This document shows positions 26,704 through 35,716 of a stretch of DNA of 64,000 bases, piece by piece; the stretch's first letter is position 1, and every line of letters begins with the position of its first letter. A program made the position numbers and the translations under genes. The notes below the pieces were generated by a model. It was not told the origin of the DNA and made no database searches. It saw only the letters and a list, made by a program, of their open reading frames with translations. The stretch is from Bacillus infantis (GTDB lineage: Bacteria > Bacillota > Bacilli > Bacillales > Cytobacillaceae), in contig NZ_JAIVAP010000001.1 of assembly GCF_020171945.1 (NCBI RefSeq), positions 186,001 to 250,000 on the forward strand, in the 5' to 3' direction.

Positions 26704-26830
26704 GGAAATTCCCCCCTTTAAAAATATTAATCGGCGCCTTTAAAAGAGCCTGTATATTATATTATCATGTATTGGCCGGCCGCCTATCCTTTAAAGTTCG
26801 TTGAGACCGCTGACAGAGCAAAAGTTTTTC

Positions 26831-26859
26831 TTAACGAAATGGAGGTTAGTTGATAATAT
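26831..26859 (+). promoter_or_regulatory. Promoter for ypbS
   Basis: TTAACG (26831-26836), a 17-base spacer and TAATAT (26854-26859) fit a sigma-A promoter about 30 bases upstream of the ypbS start. Confidence 0.55.
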
Positions 26860-26890
26860 TATATTAGCCTTTTGAATTAGGAGTGAAACG

Positions 26891-27148
26891 ATGAGTGTAC
26901 ATCATGCTTTAACCGAACATGCCAGGAAATTAAACACAAGAATCACCCGCTTTCTTGAGCTTGACGCAAAAAGAGAAGCGTTTATTGAAGAAGCCTTATC
27001 TCTGTCTAAAGCAGGAAAAGCATTTTCTACTGTGAAAATCAATGAAGTGACAGAGGAAATCAACCAGCTAGCCAGACAGGGGATTGTTCCCTCCAGGAAG
27101 CTTGTGACAGCTGAAATGGTTGAGGAGTATGCAGGACGTATGAATTAA
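26891..27148 (+). CDS. ypbS: YpbS-like protein (DUF2533)
   Basis: An 85-residue helical protein similar to B. subtilis YpbS: SVHHALTEHARKLNTRITRF, LDAKREAFIEEAL, KINEVTEEINQLARQG. Function unknown. The GGAG-containing site lies nine bases before the ATG. It is the only plus-strand gene for some kilobases and ends at a terminator shared with the convergent dacB-like gene. Confidence 0.85.
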   Translation: MSVHHALTEHARKLNTRITRFLELDAKREAFIEEALSLSKAGKAFSTVKINEVTEEINQLARQGIVPSRKLVTAEMVEEYAGRMN

Positions 27149-27161
27149 ACGATTTTCAACT

Positions 27162-27208
27162 AAAAAAAAGCAGGCAGACTTCCTAGTGAAAGGAATCTGC
27201 CTGCTTCT
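27162..27208. terminator. Bidirectional terminator between ypbS and the carboxypeptidase gene
   Basis: A long stem from AAGCAGGCAGA-TTCCT to AAGGAA-CTGCCTGCTT lies between the two convergent genes. It is flanked by eight A on the left, giving a strong T run on the minus strand, and by TCTTGGCTTT on the right. Confidence 0.8.
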
Positions 27209-27213
27209 TGGCT

Positions 27214-28698
27214 TTATGGCTGTTCTGCCAGCAGGATTGCGATCTTATCCTCGATTATTTTTGCCTTGCTGTCATCCTTCAGATTATTGAGGACAATGCT
27301 GAAGACAAGCTTTTCACCGCTTTGGGTCTGTGCATATCCGGAAAGGGAGCTTACGGTGGATATTGAACCTGTCTTGGCTTTAATCTTTCCTTCTGCTGCC
27401 GAGTTTTTCATTCTGTTGCGGAGTGTGCCTCCTATTAACCTGTCCTGCGCCCCTGCAAGCGGGAGTGATTTTTCAAATGAGGGATACCATTTCTCAGACT
27501 GGACGCTGAATAAAAGCTGCGATAACTCATTAGGCGGTATAAGGCTGACATGGGATATGCCCGACCCGTCACGGAGGATTAGCGTGTCTTTATTGACTCC
27601 CCAGCGTGCAAGCTGGTCTGAAACAACTTCAAGGCCTTTTTCCCAGCTTCCTTCATTCTTCACCTTTTTGCCCATTTCTTTGACCAATACTTCAGCATGG
27701 CTGTTATTGCTGAGTTTCATAAAAGGAATCAGCAATTCCTTCAATGCGATGGATTGATGTGCCAGCAGCAGAGAGCTCTTCTCAGGGGCTTTCCCCTGCT
27801 CCATTTTTCCGGTTACGCGTATCCCATATTCCTTCAATGACTGACTGAACAGATCAAGCGCATACCCGGCCGGCTCCCACACGGCAATCCATTCCCTGGA
27901 CCTGCTTGACTCTTCGGGTATAGTCCCGGTAATGCGGATGGTGTTTGTGCCATGGTCCCGCTCAATGGTAATGTCCTTTTTGCCATCCGCCGGGACGGTC
28001 GCTGCCTCGTTAATGATTTTTACATAGCCTGTTTCTGGGGTCAGGGAGACTGCAGGTTGTTGCCCTGCAGATTCTCCGGGATTTACTTCGACAATGACCG
28101 TGCCTGCATCATAATCTTCATTTGGTGACGCAGTGAGTGCCGATACCTGGCCGCCGTAATAATAGGATTCGTCGCTCCAGGGCAGATCTCTTGAAAGCCT
28201 TATGTCATCATACCAGCTGGCATCAGCAATGAGGCTGCCATGAATCGTTTTAATGCCTTTTTGCTTTAATTCGGCAGCCATCTTGTCAAAGTCGCTCTTT
28301 AACAGGGTCGGGTCGCCTTTGCCTTTCAAATATAGATTTCCATGCAGATTGCCCTTTTTGTGGAGTCCGTCTGTCAGAACTTCAGTGGTAAACCGGTATT
28401 CTTCGCCAAGAACCTGAAGGGAAGCGGCGGATGTGAGCAGCTTCATATTGGATGCCGGCCTGAGGCGGATCCCGCCGATATGGTCATACAGCAGTTCGCC
28501 TGTATCTGCATTCCTGATGCTTACCCCGGCCAGCGCTCCAGAGAGGATGGGATCATTATTCAGAAGCTGATTCAGGTCTGCCGTCAGTCCTCCCTCTTCA
28601 ACCGCCTCAGCCTGGCGGGATAGTTCATAAGCGTACGGCGAGGCTGAAATGAATAATACAGCTGTTATAAGGATGACAATCTTCCACTTTCTCAACAA
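27214..28698 (-). CDS. D-alanyl-D-alanine carboxypeptidase/endopeptidase (PBP4/DacB family, S13)
   Basis: Penicillin-binding protein of class C that trims or cuts peptidoglycan cross-links outside the membrane. A signal peptide ([20 protein letters not shown]) leads into the mature protein. Active-site motifs are the SxxK in [13 protein letters not shown], SxN in [12 protein letters not shown] and KTG in [13 protein letters not shown]. The frame opens 42 bases earlier, but the TTG at 28698 has GGAAGGTG seven bases upstream and gives a proper signal peptide, so I prefer it (494 aa). Closest to B. subtilis DacC. Confidence 0.88.
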   Translation of the reverse strand: MLRKWKIVILITAVLFISASPYAYELSRQAEAVEEGGLTADLNQLLNNDPILSGALAGVSIRNADTGELLYDHIGGIRLRPASNMKLLTSAASLQVLGEEYRFTTEVLTDGLHKKGNLHGNLYLKGKGDPTLLKSDFDKMAAELKQKGIKTIHGSLIADASWYDDIRLSRDLPWSDESYYYGGQVSALTASPNEDYDAGTVIVEVNPGESAGQQPAVSLTPETGYVKIINEAATVPADGKKDITIERDHGTNTIRITGTIPEESSRSREWIAVWEPAGYALDLFSQSLKEYGIRVTGKMEQGKAPEKSSLLLAHQSIALKELLIPFMKLSNNSHAEVLVKEMGKKVKNEGSWEKGLEVVSDQLARWGVNKDTLILRDGSGISHVSLIPPNELSQLLFSVQSEKWYPSFEKSLPLAGAQDRLIGGTLRNRMKNSAAEGKIKAKTGSISTVSSLSGYAQTQSGEKLVFSIVLNNLKDDSKAKIIEDKIAILLAEQP

Positions 28699-28865
28699 GC
28701 AGCAGCACCTTCCCGGGGCAAAACTTAAATTCAGATCCAAAATTAGAAGTTAAGCCTTGCCAGATTTAAAAGTATTAACAGTTACTTCGCTTTGAATGCT
28801 GCATTTCCTTTATTTTCATTGTGAGGAAAAAGTAGTGTTTTTAAAAGGTGCCGGGCAGCCAGTGG

Positions 28866-31800
28866 TTATGTCAATGAGACAGCTATCAATTCCCCGCCAA
28901 GCCTTACATCAAGCATCGGGGCTTTCACAGGCTTGAAAGCAATCCCTTCAAGAACGATACTGGTGTATAAAAGATCCTCAAATTCACGCAGTATTCCTTC
29001 TGCTTCAGAGGTTGTATCGATATGCAGCATAACTCTCTTATCGATAGGAAGCTCAAGCTTTTTCCTTAGATCCTGTATTCCTCTGATAAAATCCCTCACA
29101 TAGCCTTCCCTTTTCAATTCCTCAGTCAATTCTGTTTTCAAAAGGACTGTCATATTTCGGCCGCTGCTTTCCGCGTAGCCTTTCTTTGGGAGTCTTTCCA
29201 CAGTTATATCTCTGGCTTCGACCTCCAGCTTTTCATCGCCTGCCTGCAGGACAAGGCTCCCTGTCTCCAGCAGCTGGCGGATATCTGATTCAGGGAGCTG
29301 CTGCAGCGACTGATTAATTAGATTGGCTTTCTTTCCATACTTCCTCCCTGCTGCTTTGAAATTCAGCTTCAGCCGGCAGCTGTATTTATCCGTCCAGCTA
29401 TCACCCCAGGAAATCTCTTTTACATTCAGCTCTTCCTTAATGATCCTGCTGAAGGCATTTAATTGTCTTTCCTTTTCCTTGCTGCATTGAACAAGTATTT
29501 CAGCCAGCGGCTGCTTTGTCTTCAGCTGCTGTGAGTGGCGGATGCTTCTGCCCAGCTCCACCAGTTCAATGACTTCAGCCATGCTTTCTTCCAGTTCCCT
29601 GTCAATCAAGGCGGTATCAGCCTCTGGGTAGTCTTCAAGGTGAACGCTTCTGCCTGTCAGATCCAAATAGACGCTTTCAGCTATAAAAGGCACGAATGGG
29701 GCCAGCATGCGGGAGATATTGTCCAATAAAGTATACAGTGTCTGGAATGCAGAAATTTTATCCTCTTCCATGCCCTTCGCCCAGAATCTTTCCCTGTTTC
29801 TTCTGATATACCAATTGCTGACCTCTTCAATCAGTGTGCCTGCTGCCCTGCTGGCATTGGTTGCCTGGTAGCTGTCCATCTCCCTGTTTACCGTTTCAAT
29901 GACACTATGCAGACGTGAAAGGATCCACCGGTCCATTAGGCTGCCGGAAGATTGACAGCTGCCTGGTACAAATTGATCAATCCTGCTGTAGAGGCTGTAA
30001 AAATGATGAATGCTTGCAAGCGAGTCGACCAGCTTTGATTTTGCGTCTGCCGCATTCCTTCCCGAAAACTTCTTGGGCTTCCATGGACTGCTGTCCTCCA
30101 CCAGTGCCCACCTTAAAGCATCTGCTCCATATTCCGTGATCAGCTCTCCCGGATCAAGGGCATTTCCTTTGCTTTTAGACATTTTCTGCCCATTTTCATC
30201 AAGGACATGCTCAAGGGCGAGGACATTTTTATAAGGCAATTCGCCCTTGTACAAGACTGAAACGGCCAGCAATGAATAAAACCATCCTCTGGTCTGATCC
30301 ACACCCTCTATGACTGCATCGGCCGGAAATTGCCTTGAAAATTTCTCTGTATGTTCAAAAGGGTAATGATGCTGGGCATACGGCATGCTTCCGGAGTCAA
30401 ACCAGACATCGATGACCTCCGGGATCCGTGCCATTTTACCATCGCAGTCCGGGCAAGGGATATTCACTTCATCAACATAAGGCTTATGATAATCAGCAAG
30501 CTTTCCATTGGCTTTTGACAGCACTTGCAGCTCCTGAAAGCTTTTTGGTGCTTTCTCCGCACCGCAAGCTTCGCAGACCCAGACATTGAGCGGAGTGCCC
30601 CAATAGCGGCTCCTGCTGATATTCCAATCCACCAGCCCTTCAAGAAAATTGCCGAAGCGGCCGTTCTTCATGTGGCTTGGATGCCATTCAGCCTGGCTGT
30701 TGAGCTCAAGGAATTTCTCCTTCAGCGAAGATGTTTTGATGAACCAGCTGTCAGCTGCGTAATAAAGGAGCGGAGAATCGCACCGCCAGCAAAATGGATA
30801 GCTGTGTTCATACTTCTCTTTATGGAACAACAAGTCCTTGTTTCCCAGCATTTTTAAGATGTCCACATCACAGTCTTTGACAAACCTCCCTGCGAGCGGC
30901 GGAAATTCATCGGTATAACAGCCTTTAGAATCAACGATATTGATGAAAGGGAGCCCATTTTCCTTTATCGCCCGGTAATCGTCTTCACCATAAGCGGGAG
31001 CAAGATGAACGATTCCTGTACCGCTGTTTTCAGTGACAAATTCAGCGGCAATGACTCTGTGTGCACCTTCAAGCCCATCGGCCTGAAATGGGGGCTCATA
31101 TTCCCATCCCGCGATCTCTTTTCCTTCCAGCGTTTCAAGGATTTTATCAAAGCTTTGGAAAAGATCTGCCACCCGGTTTTCTGCAGCGATATAAATCTTG
31201 TCTCCGTTCTTTACTCTTGCATAACGTACCTGGGGATGGACAGCCAGCGCCACATTGGCCGGAAGTGTCCATGGTGTCGTCGTCCAGCCGAGGAGATATT
31301 CATTCTCCCTTCCTTTCAGCCTGAAAGTGACGGTTGAACTTAAATCTTTTACATCCTTGTAGCCCTGTGCAGTTTCATGGGAACTCAAGGAAGTCTGGCA
31401 GCTTGGACAGTAGGGGGATACACGATGGCCTTTGTAAAGCAGCCCCTTTTCATGGATTGTCCCGAGAATATGCCATACCGACTCGATATATTCATTGCTT
31501 AAAGTCATATAAGGCTCATCCATGTCTGTCCAGTATCCAAGCTGCTCTGTGAATTCCCTCCACTGCTTTTCATATTGGAAGACACTTTCACGGCACTTTT
31601 CAATGAACGCTCCTACACCATATTCCTCGATTTCCTTCTTTCCTGATATGCCGAGTGCTTTCTCCACTCCCAGCTCAACCGGAAGTCCATGTGTATCCCA
31701 GCCGGCTTTCCTGATTACCTGCCTCCCTTTCATCGTCCAGTAGCGGGCTGTCAAATCCTTGTATGTCCTGCCGAGGGCATGGCCGGCATGCGGCAGGCCG

Positions 31801-31931
31801 TTGGCGGTCGGAGGCCCTTCATAAAAAACGAAAGGGGTTTTGCCTGCACGATTGGAAACGGATCTGGCAAAAATATTCTCTGCCCTCCAATACTCCCTGA
31901 TTCTGTTTTCTCTTGCCTGAGTGCTTTCCAT
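28866..31931 (-). CDS. ileS: Isoleucyl-tRNA synthetase, IleS2 (eukaryote-like) type
   Basis: Class I synthetase, 1021 aa, charging tRNA-Ile. Signature motifs are HAGH (residues 48-51, the HIGH motif) and KMSKS near 583. The sequence FYEGPPTANGLPHAGHALGR, followed by RKAGWDTHGLPVELGVEKALG, belongs to the IleS2 branch, which is eukaryote-like and typically insensitive to mupirocin. The common bacterial IleS1 instead ends with a zinc-binding cysteine cluster that I do not see here. Regulation is by an Ile T-box directly upstream. Whether a second ileS exists elsewhere cannot be judged. Confidence 0.94.
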   Translation of the reverse strand: MESTQARENRIREYWRAENIFARSVSNRAGKTPFVFYEGPPTANGLPHAGHALGRTYKDLTARYWTMKGRQVIRKAGWDTHGLPVELGVEKALGISGKKEIEEYGVGAFIEKCRESVFQYEKQWREFTEQLGYWTDMDEPYMTLSNEYIESVWHILGTIHEKGLLYKGHRVSPYCPSCQTSLSSHETAQGYKDVKDLSSTVTFRLKGRENEYLLGWTTTPWTLPANVALAVHPQVRYARVKNGDKIYIAAENRVADLFQSFDKILETLEGKEIAGWEYEPPFQADGLEGAHRVIAAEFVTENSGTGIVHLAPAYGEDDYRAIKENGLPFINIVDSKGCYTDEFPPLAGRFVKDCDVDILKMLGNKDLLFHKEKYEHSYPFCWRCDSPLLYYAADSWFIKTSSLKEKFLELNSQAEWHPSHMKNGRFGNFLEGLVDWNISRSRYWGTPLNVWVCEACGAEKAPKSFQELQVLSKANGKLADYHKPYVDEVNIPCPDCDGKMARIPEVIDVWFDSGSMPYAQHHYPFEHTEKFSRQFPADAVIEGVDQTRGWFYSLLAVSVLYKGELPYKNVLALEHVLDENGQKMSKSKGNALDPGELITEYGADALRWALVEDSSPWKPKKFSGRNAADAKSKLVDSLASIHHFYSLYSRIDQFVPGSCQSSGSLMDRWILSRLHSVIETVNREMDSYQATNASRAAGTLIEEVSNWYIRRNRERFWAKGMEEDKISAFQTLYTLLDNISRMLAPFVPFIAESVYLDLTGRSVHLEDYPEADTALIDRELEESMAEVIELVELGRSIRHSQQLKTKQPLAEILVQCSKEKERQLNAFSRIIKEELNVKEISWGDSWTDKYSCRLKLNFKAAGRKYGKKANLINQSLQQLPESDIRQLLETGSLVLQAGDEKLEVEARDITVERLPKKGYAESSGRNMTVLLKTELTEELKREGYVRDFIRGIQDLRKKLELPIDKRVMLHIDTTSEAEGILREFEDLLYTSIVLEGIAFKPVKAPMLDVRLGGELIAVSLT

Positions 31932-31973
31932 TTCAGTACCTGCCTTCCTTTTTGAATTTTTTTTAGGTAAATA

Positions 31974-32222
31974 AAAAACACCCGCCCCTGTAAAGGGACG
32001 AGTGTTATACCCGCGTTACCACCCAAATTCTATTGCAGATGCAATAGCGCTCATCAACGTACCATCATACGCGTTCCTTTTAACGGCGGACACCCGTCAG
32101 GACTTACTGGATTCAGACCTGCATCTCAGAGATGATGTTTCAGAAAGATCGTTTCCGCTGGCTCTCACCATACCCAGCTCGCTGAAGGAACATTCCCTTT
32201 CCTACTTGTTCTCGTCATAGAA
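31974..32222 (-). promoter_or_regulatory. T-box riboswitch (Ile specifier) controlling ileS
   Basis: On the minus strand the leader has the stem I features AGCGAGCTGGGTATGGTGAG (AG bulge/distal loop), a specifier codon ATC at about 32134-32136 followed by ATCTCTGAG, and the antiterminator T-box TTTGGGTGGTAACGCGG (32012-32028). It ends in a terminator, AACACTCGTCCCT/AGGGGCGGGTGTT plus a T run (31974-32007). ATC codes for Ile, matching the downstream gene. Uncharged tRNA-Ile would favour readthrough. Confidence 0.95.
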
Positions 32223-32249
32223 TTTAAGATTTTTAATATCATATCAAAA

Positions 32250-32579
32250 TCAGGTATTATTATCCAGCCCTTTTTTTGGCTTGTGCAGAAAATTTTCCAG
32301 AAGGATTGTTCCTTTGCCGTCTACAGTGATGCCTTCCGCTTCAAGGAGAAATCTCTGTTCCTCCTGAGCCAAAGGATCCTTCATGCTGATTTTACCCATT
32401 TTGCTGATGACCCTGTGCCAGGGAAGATTCTCCTGCCTGCTCAGCGAATGAAGAATCCGGACGACCTGCCTGGCTGCGCGGGGGCTGCCGGCAAGTTCTG
32501 CTATCTGGCCGTATGTCATCACCTTTCCGGCAGGTATTTCTTTAATGATTTTTATCGTTCTTTGAGTAAAAGGCTGCAT
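32250..32579 (-). CDS. Alkyltransferase-like (ATL) protein, MGMT family without the acceptor Cys
   Basis: A 109-residue protein with the DNA-binding domain of O6-alkylguanine alkyltransferases (VMTYGQIAELAGSPRAARQVV). The active-site PCHRV motif is replaced by PWHRV near residue 54. Proteins of this kind (E. coli YbaZ/Atl, yeast Atl1) bind O6-alkylguanine and recruit nucleotide excision repair instead of removing the alkyl group. It starts 29 bases after the endonuclease gene on the same strand and may be the third gene of that unit. A GGAGGT site lies about 15 bases upstream, a long spacing. Confidence 0.88.
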   Translation of the reverse strand: MQPFTQRTIKIIKEIPAGKVMTYGQIAELAGSPRAARQVVRILHSLSRQENLPWHRVISKMGKISMKDPLAQEEQRFLLEAEGITVDGKGTILLENFLHKPKKGLDNNT

Positions 32580-32608
32580 AAAGCTAAAATCATAACCTCC
32601 ATAGTTTG

Positions 32609-33418
32609 TTAAAAAGTGTTAATCATTTTCCCGGCAAGGTCCGGAAAATCAATGAATGGATTGCGATTGCCCTGCAGCTCCTCGATTGCCGAATTTCTGT
32701 GCTTTTCATAGAGTGATGCAGGGAATTCAAGATGCCATTTATGAAGGAGCCCGCAGTTGATTCCGTGATCATCAGGCTTGAAATGCTTATACCTCAGGAA
32801 AAAGTAAAAGCATGCCCGGGCTGCGATTCCTTTGCCGTACTCCGGTTCAAACTTACCTTCTTCAGCCATGCCGCAGCCGCCTCTTATACCGAAAGCAGAA
32901 GCTTCCGGTTTATAGGAAGGAAAGTCTTCATAAGGAAAATTGCTCCTCATGCTGTTGCAGGCAGGCTCACAGGCGAACAGATGATGGAGATCCCCCTTCA
33001 TCGGCTGCTGTTCACTGAACCAGGACTGCGGAATCACATGCTCGCAATTCAGCTTTCCTTGCGTGTCTCCAGTCCGGTTTCGATTCATCCATATTTCCGC
33101 ATCATGCTTAATGCTCTCAGCCGGATCCATCCTGCCGCCTGAATAGAGGCTTTTGAGAGCAAAGTTCTCCTGCAGATCCACCCAGGGATATAAATAGAGA
33201 TGAGGGGAATATTTCAGAACGGTCTTATGGGTTTCCACCACAAGCTTCCGAAGGTCTTCTATGGCCTCCGCTGACTCAAAATCGAGGGAAGCATAATAAG
33301 CATGGCATTTCTTACGGTCTGCAGCTTCATCATAATAGATACGCTCCGCGCTTTGGGCCAGAAGGCTCGCTAGTGCAGCCTCCTTTTCAGCAGCGAGCTG
33401 TTCTGCCAGGCTGTTCAT
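32609..33418 (-). CDS. Endonuclease I (EndA/BsnA-like) nuclease without signal peptide
   Basis: A 269-residue nuclease of the endonuclease I family. The beta-beta-alpha-metal core is LNCEHVIPQSWF (catalytic His) followed by GDLHHLFACEPACNSMRSNFPYED. Family-typical pieces at the C-terminal side are GIAARACFYFFLRY and GNRNPFIDFP. Known relatives (E. coli EndA, B. subtilis BsnA) are exported, yet this protein starts MNSLAEQLAAEKEAALASLL with no signal peptide, suggesting a cytosolic or otherwise released enzyme. Its ATG overlaps the ispA stop as ATGA, so the two are translationally coupled. Confidence 0.85.
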   Translation of the reverse strand: MNSLAEQLAAEKEAALASLLAQSAERIYYDEAADRKKCHAYYASLDFESAEAIEDLRKLVVETHKTVLKYSPHLYLYPWVDLQENFALKSLYSGGRMDPAESIKHDAEIWMNRNRTGDTQGKLNCEHVIPQSWFSEQQPMKGDLHHLFACEPACNSMRSNFPYEDFPSYKPEASAFGIRGGCGMAEEGKFEPEYGKGIAARACFYFFLRYKHFKPDDHGINCGLLHKWHLEFPASLYEKHRNSAIEELQGNRNPFIDFPDLAGKMINTF

Positions 33419-34377
33419 GATTTAACGACCATCGGCAGTACTTTAGGAGTGAAAATATCTGACAGATGCTCAAGCAAAGTCAAATAAACCAGGCCATTGC
33501 CTTCAAGTTTAGGTGAATTGCCGAGCGGAACGGTGCGCCTGATAAGCTGGGCGAACAGCTCTGCCTCAGACAGCTTCCTGTCAAAGCTTTTGCTGGCAGA
33601 ATTTTTAATAAGGGCCATTGCGCCGGATACATGCGGTGCGGCCATGGAGGTGCCGCTCAATGTGGCATACTTGCCATTCGGGAAGGTTGATTGTATTTCT
33701 TCACCTGGTGCAACAAGGTCGATTTCATTATGTGAATTGGTAAATTGCGAAGAATTTCTCTCCAAATCGATTGCGCCTACACTGATTACTTCATTATAGC
33801 AGCCAGGATAGGCAAACTCATCCGTCGAATCTTTTCCGTCTCCTTCATTGCCGGCTGCACATACAACAGCTATGTTGCTCCGGACGGCTTCCTTTATAAT
33901 TTCATGGAGCTCAGGCATGTCATTCGGGCCGCCGAGCGACATGGATATGATATCGGCTTTTTGGTCAATAGCGTAGCGGATTCCTTCAATGATCCAGTCA
34001 TATTGGCCTGAGCCGTTTCTATCCAGCACTTTGACGATGAGCAGCTTTGCACCTGGCGCAACGCCAGATATGCCCGGCTCTTTGCCTTCTGCTGCAATGG
34101 TTCCCGCGACATGGGTACCATGCCCGTTATAATCTTTATAAATATCCGGATTTCCGGAATCGTCCCCAGTAAAATTCCTGCCTCCGATGATTTGATTCTT
34201 CAGATCAGGGTGGCTGATGTCACAGCCGGTATCGAGTACAGCGATTGTAATGCCTTCTCCCCTTGTTTCTTCCCAGATTTTTGGCGCCTGGATCAATCCG
34301 ATGCCTTCCGGGATGCCTGACACCGCCTCTGATTGTTCAATTACCTGATACGGGATCACTCGGACACATTCTTTCAT
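33415..34377 (-). CDS. ispA: Intracellular subtilisin-like serine protease
   Basis: Cytosolic S8 protease (320 aa), highly like B. subtilis IspA. The catalytic residues are D49 (AVLDTGCD), H86 (NGHGTHVAG) and S244 (SGTSMAAPH), with the oxyanion Asn in AAGNEGDG. There is no secretion signal. The short N-terminal pro-segment with VIPYQVIE contains the IPY-type inhibitory motif of intracellular subtilisins, which is removed on activation. IspA is the major cytosolic protease of post-exponential cells. It is followed by the endonuclease gene in a four-base overlap. Confidence 0.95.
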   Translation of the reverse strand: MKECVRVIPYQVIEQSEAVSGIPEGIGLIQAPKIWEETRGEGITIAVLDTGCDISHPDLKNQIIGGRNFTGDDSGNPDIYKDYNGHGTHVAGTIAAEGKEPGISGVAPGAKLLIVKVLDRNGSGQYDWIIEGIRYAIDQKADIISMSLGGPNDMPELHEIIKEAVRSNIAVVCAAGNEGDGKDSTDEFAYPGCYNEVISVGAIDLERNSSQFTNSHNEIDLVAPGEEIQSTFPNGKYATLSGTSMAAPHVSGAMALIKNSASKSFDRKLSEAELFAQLIRRTVPLGNSPKLEGNGLVYLTLLEHLSDIFTPKVLPMVVKS

Positions 34378-34522
34378 AATATTCCCTCCTTCAGAGTAAT
34401 TCAGGATGCAGAAACAAGATGTATCTCCATTATAACAAAGTAGAAGGAATATTCAGATAAGCAGATAGGCTTGATTTTCCATTTTAGAACCGAACAAAAA
34501 AGCGAACAAAGACCCAGAAGGC

Positions 34523-35596
34523 CTAATTTTGCTGCAATTTGTCCCTAATGTCACCAGCCATGACGGATAAAGCATCCTGCATTCCGGACTGCATCATTTT
34601 TTTTACTATGCTTTCCCTCTGACTATTCAGGAGGCCGATATGCTCTGCCAGGGATACAGCTGTCAGTTCTTCTTCCTGCAGGGTCAGTGAATAGCCTTTT
34701 TCCTCAAAGCTTCCAGCATTCAGGATCTGATCGCCCCTGCTTTGTTTCTTGCTCAAAGGAATGATAAGCATCGGGATGCGGAGTGCGAGAAATTCAAAAA
34801 TAGCATTAGAACCGCCTCTGGTAATCATCATATCTGTACAGGCAAGTACATCTGAAAGTTCACTGTTCAGGAATTCAAACTGCCTGTATCCTGGCCGGCC
34901 TTCCAATGCAGGATCAAGATTTCCTTTTCCGCAAAGATGCACGATCTGAAACTGGCCGCCAATTTGATCAAGCTCCTGCCGCACTGCTTCGTTGATCTTC
35001 TTTGCACCGAGGCTGCCTCCCATGATGGCCAGAACCGGCCTGGACTTGTTAAAACCGAGGAATTCCAGCCCCTTCTCCTTGATGCCAGAGAGGATTTCCC
35101 TTCTGATCGGGGAGCCGATTGCCTGTGCTTTTCCAGTTGGGAGGTACTGCAGAGTTTCTTCAAATGAAGTATAAATCTTTGAGGCAAAGTTTTTTGAAAT
35201 CCTGTTAGCCAGTCCCGGTGTAAGATCGCTTTCATGGATGAAGATTGGAATCCTGAGCAGCTTTGCTGCCATTATGACTGGTACCGATACAAACCCTCCT
35301 TTAGAAAAAATGAGGGCAGGCTTGAGTTTTTTCAGAATCAGAAGTGCTTCGCTGCATCCTTTTGCCACCCTGAACATATCTTTCACATTTTCAAAGTCAG
35401 CGTACCTCCTTAGCTTCCCGCTTGAAATTGAATGATAGGGAATGGAAAGTCCGCTGATCAGCTCTTTTTCAATGCCTTCTCTGCTGCCTATATAATGGAT
35501 GTCTACATCTTCCCCCTCCAGCTCTTTAATCAAAGCCATATTTGGGGTGACATGGCCTGCTGAGCCCCCGCCCGTCAAAACAAGTGTCTTTTTCAT
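34523..35596 (-). CDS. murG: MurG-family UDP-GlcNAc transferase
   Basis: GT28 glycosyltransferase (357 aa) that transfers GlcNAc to lipid I to make lipid II at the inner membrane face. Visible motifs are LVLTGGGSAGHVTPNMALI, the G loops IFSKGGFVSVPVIMAAKL and IMGGSLGAKKINEAV, and the donor site ITRGGSNAIFEFLALRIPMLIIPLS. The gene stands alone, not in a division/cell-wall cluster, so it may be a second MurG; whether it is the housekeeping copy cannot be told. AGGAAGG precedes the ATG. Confidence 0.88.
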   Translation of the reverse strand: MKKTLVLTGGGSAGHVTPNMALIKELEGEDVDIHYIGSREGIEKELISGLSIPYHSISSGKLRRYADFENVKDMFRVAKGCSEALLILKKLKPALIFSKGGFVSVPVIMAAKLLRIPIFIHESDLTPGLANRISKNFASKIYTSFEETLQYLPTGKAQAIGSPIRREILSGIKEKGLEFLGFNKSRPVLAIMGGSLGAKKINEAVRQELDQIGGQFQIVHLCGKGNLDPALEGRPGYRQFEFLNSELSDVLACTDMMITRGGSNAIFEFLALRIPMLIIPLSKKQSRGDQILNAGSFEEKGYSLTLQEEELTAVSLAEHIGLLNSQRESIVKKMMQSGMQDALSVMAGDIRDKLQQN

Positions 35597-35686
35597 AAAT
35601 CCTTCCTGTCACGGCTGTTCAGGCAGGCACACACATATGCCTCCTTCACTGGCGCCTATATTTTATTTGCTGATTCCATTATATAC

Positions 35687-35716
35687 AAAAAAAGACCCTT
35701 TATCATCTAAAGGGTC
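35687..35716 (-). terminator. Terminator of the mug-exoA unit
   Basis: GACCCTTTA/TAAAGGGTC stem followed by a T run on the minus strand. It overlaps the last codons of exoA. Confidence 0.85.
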
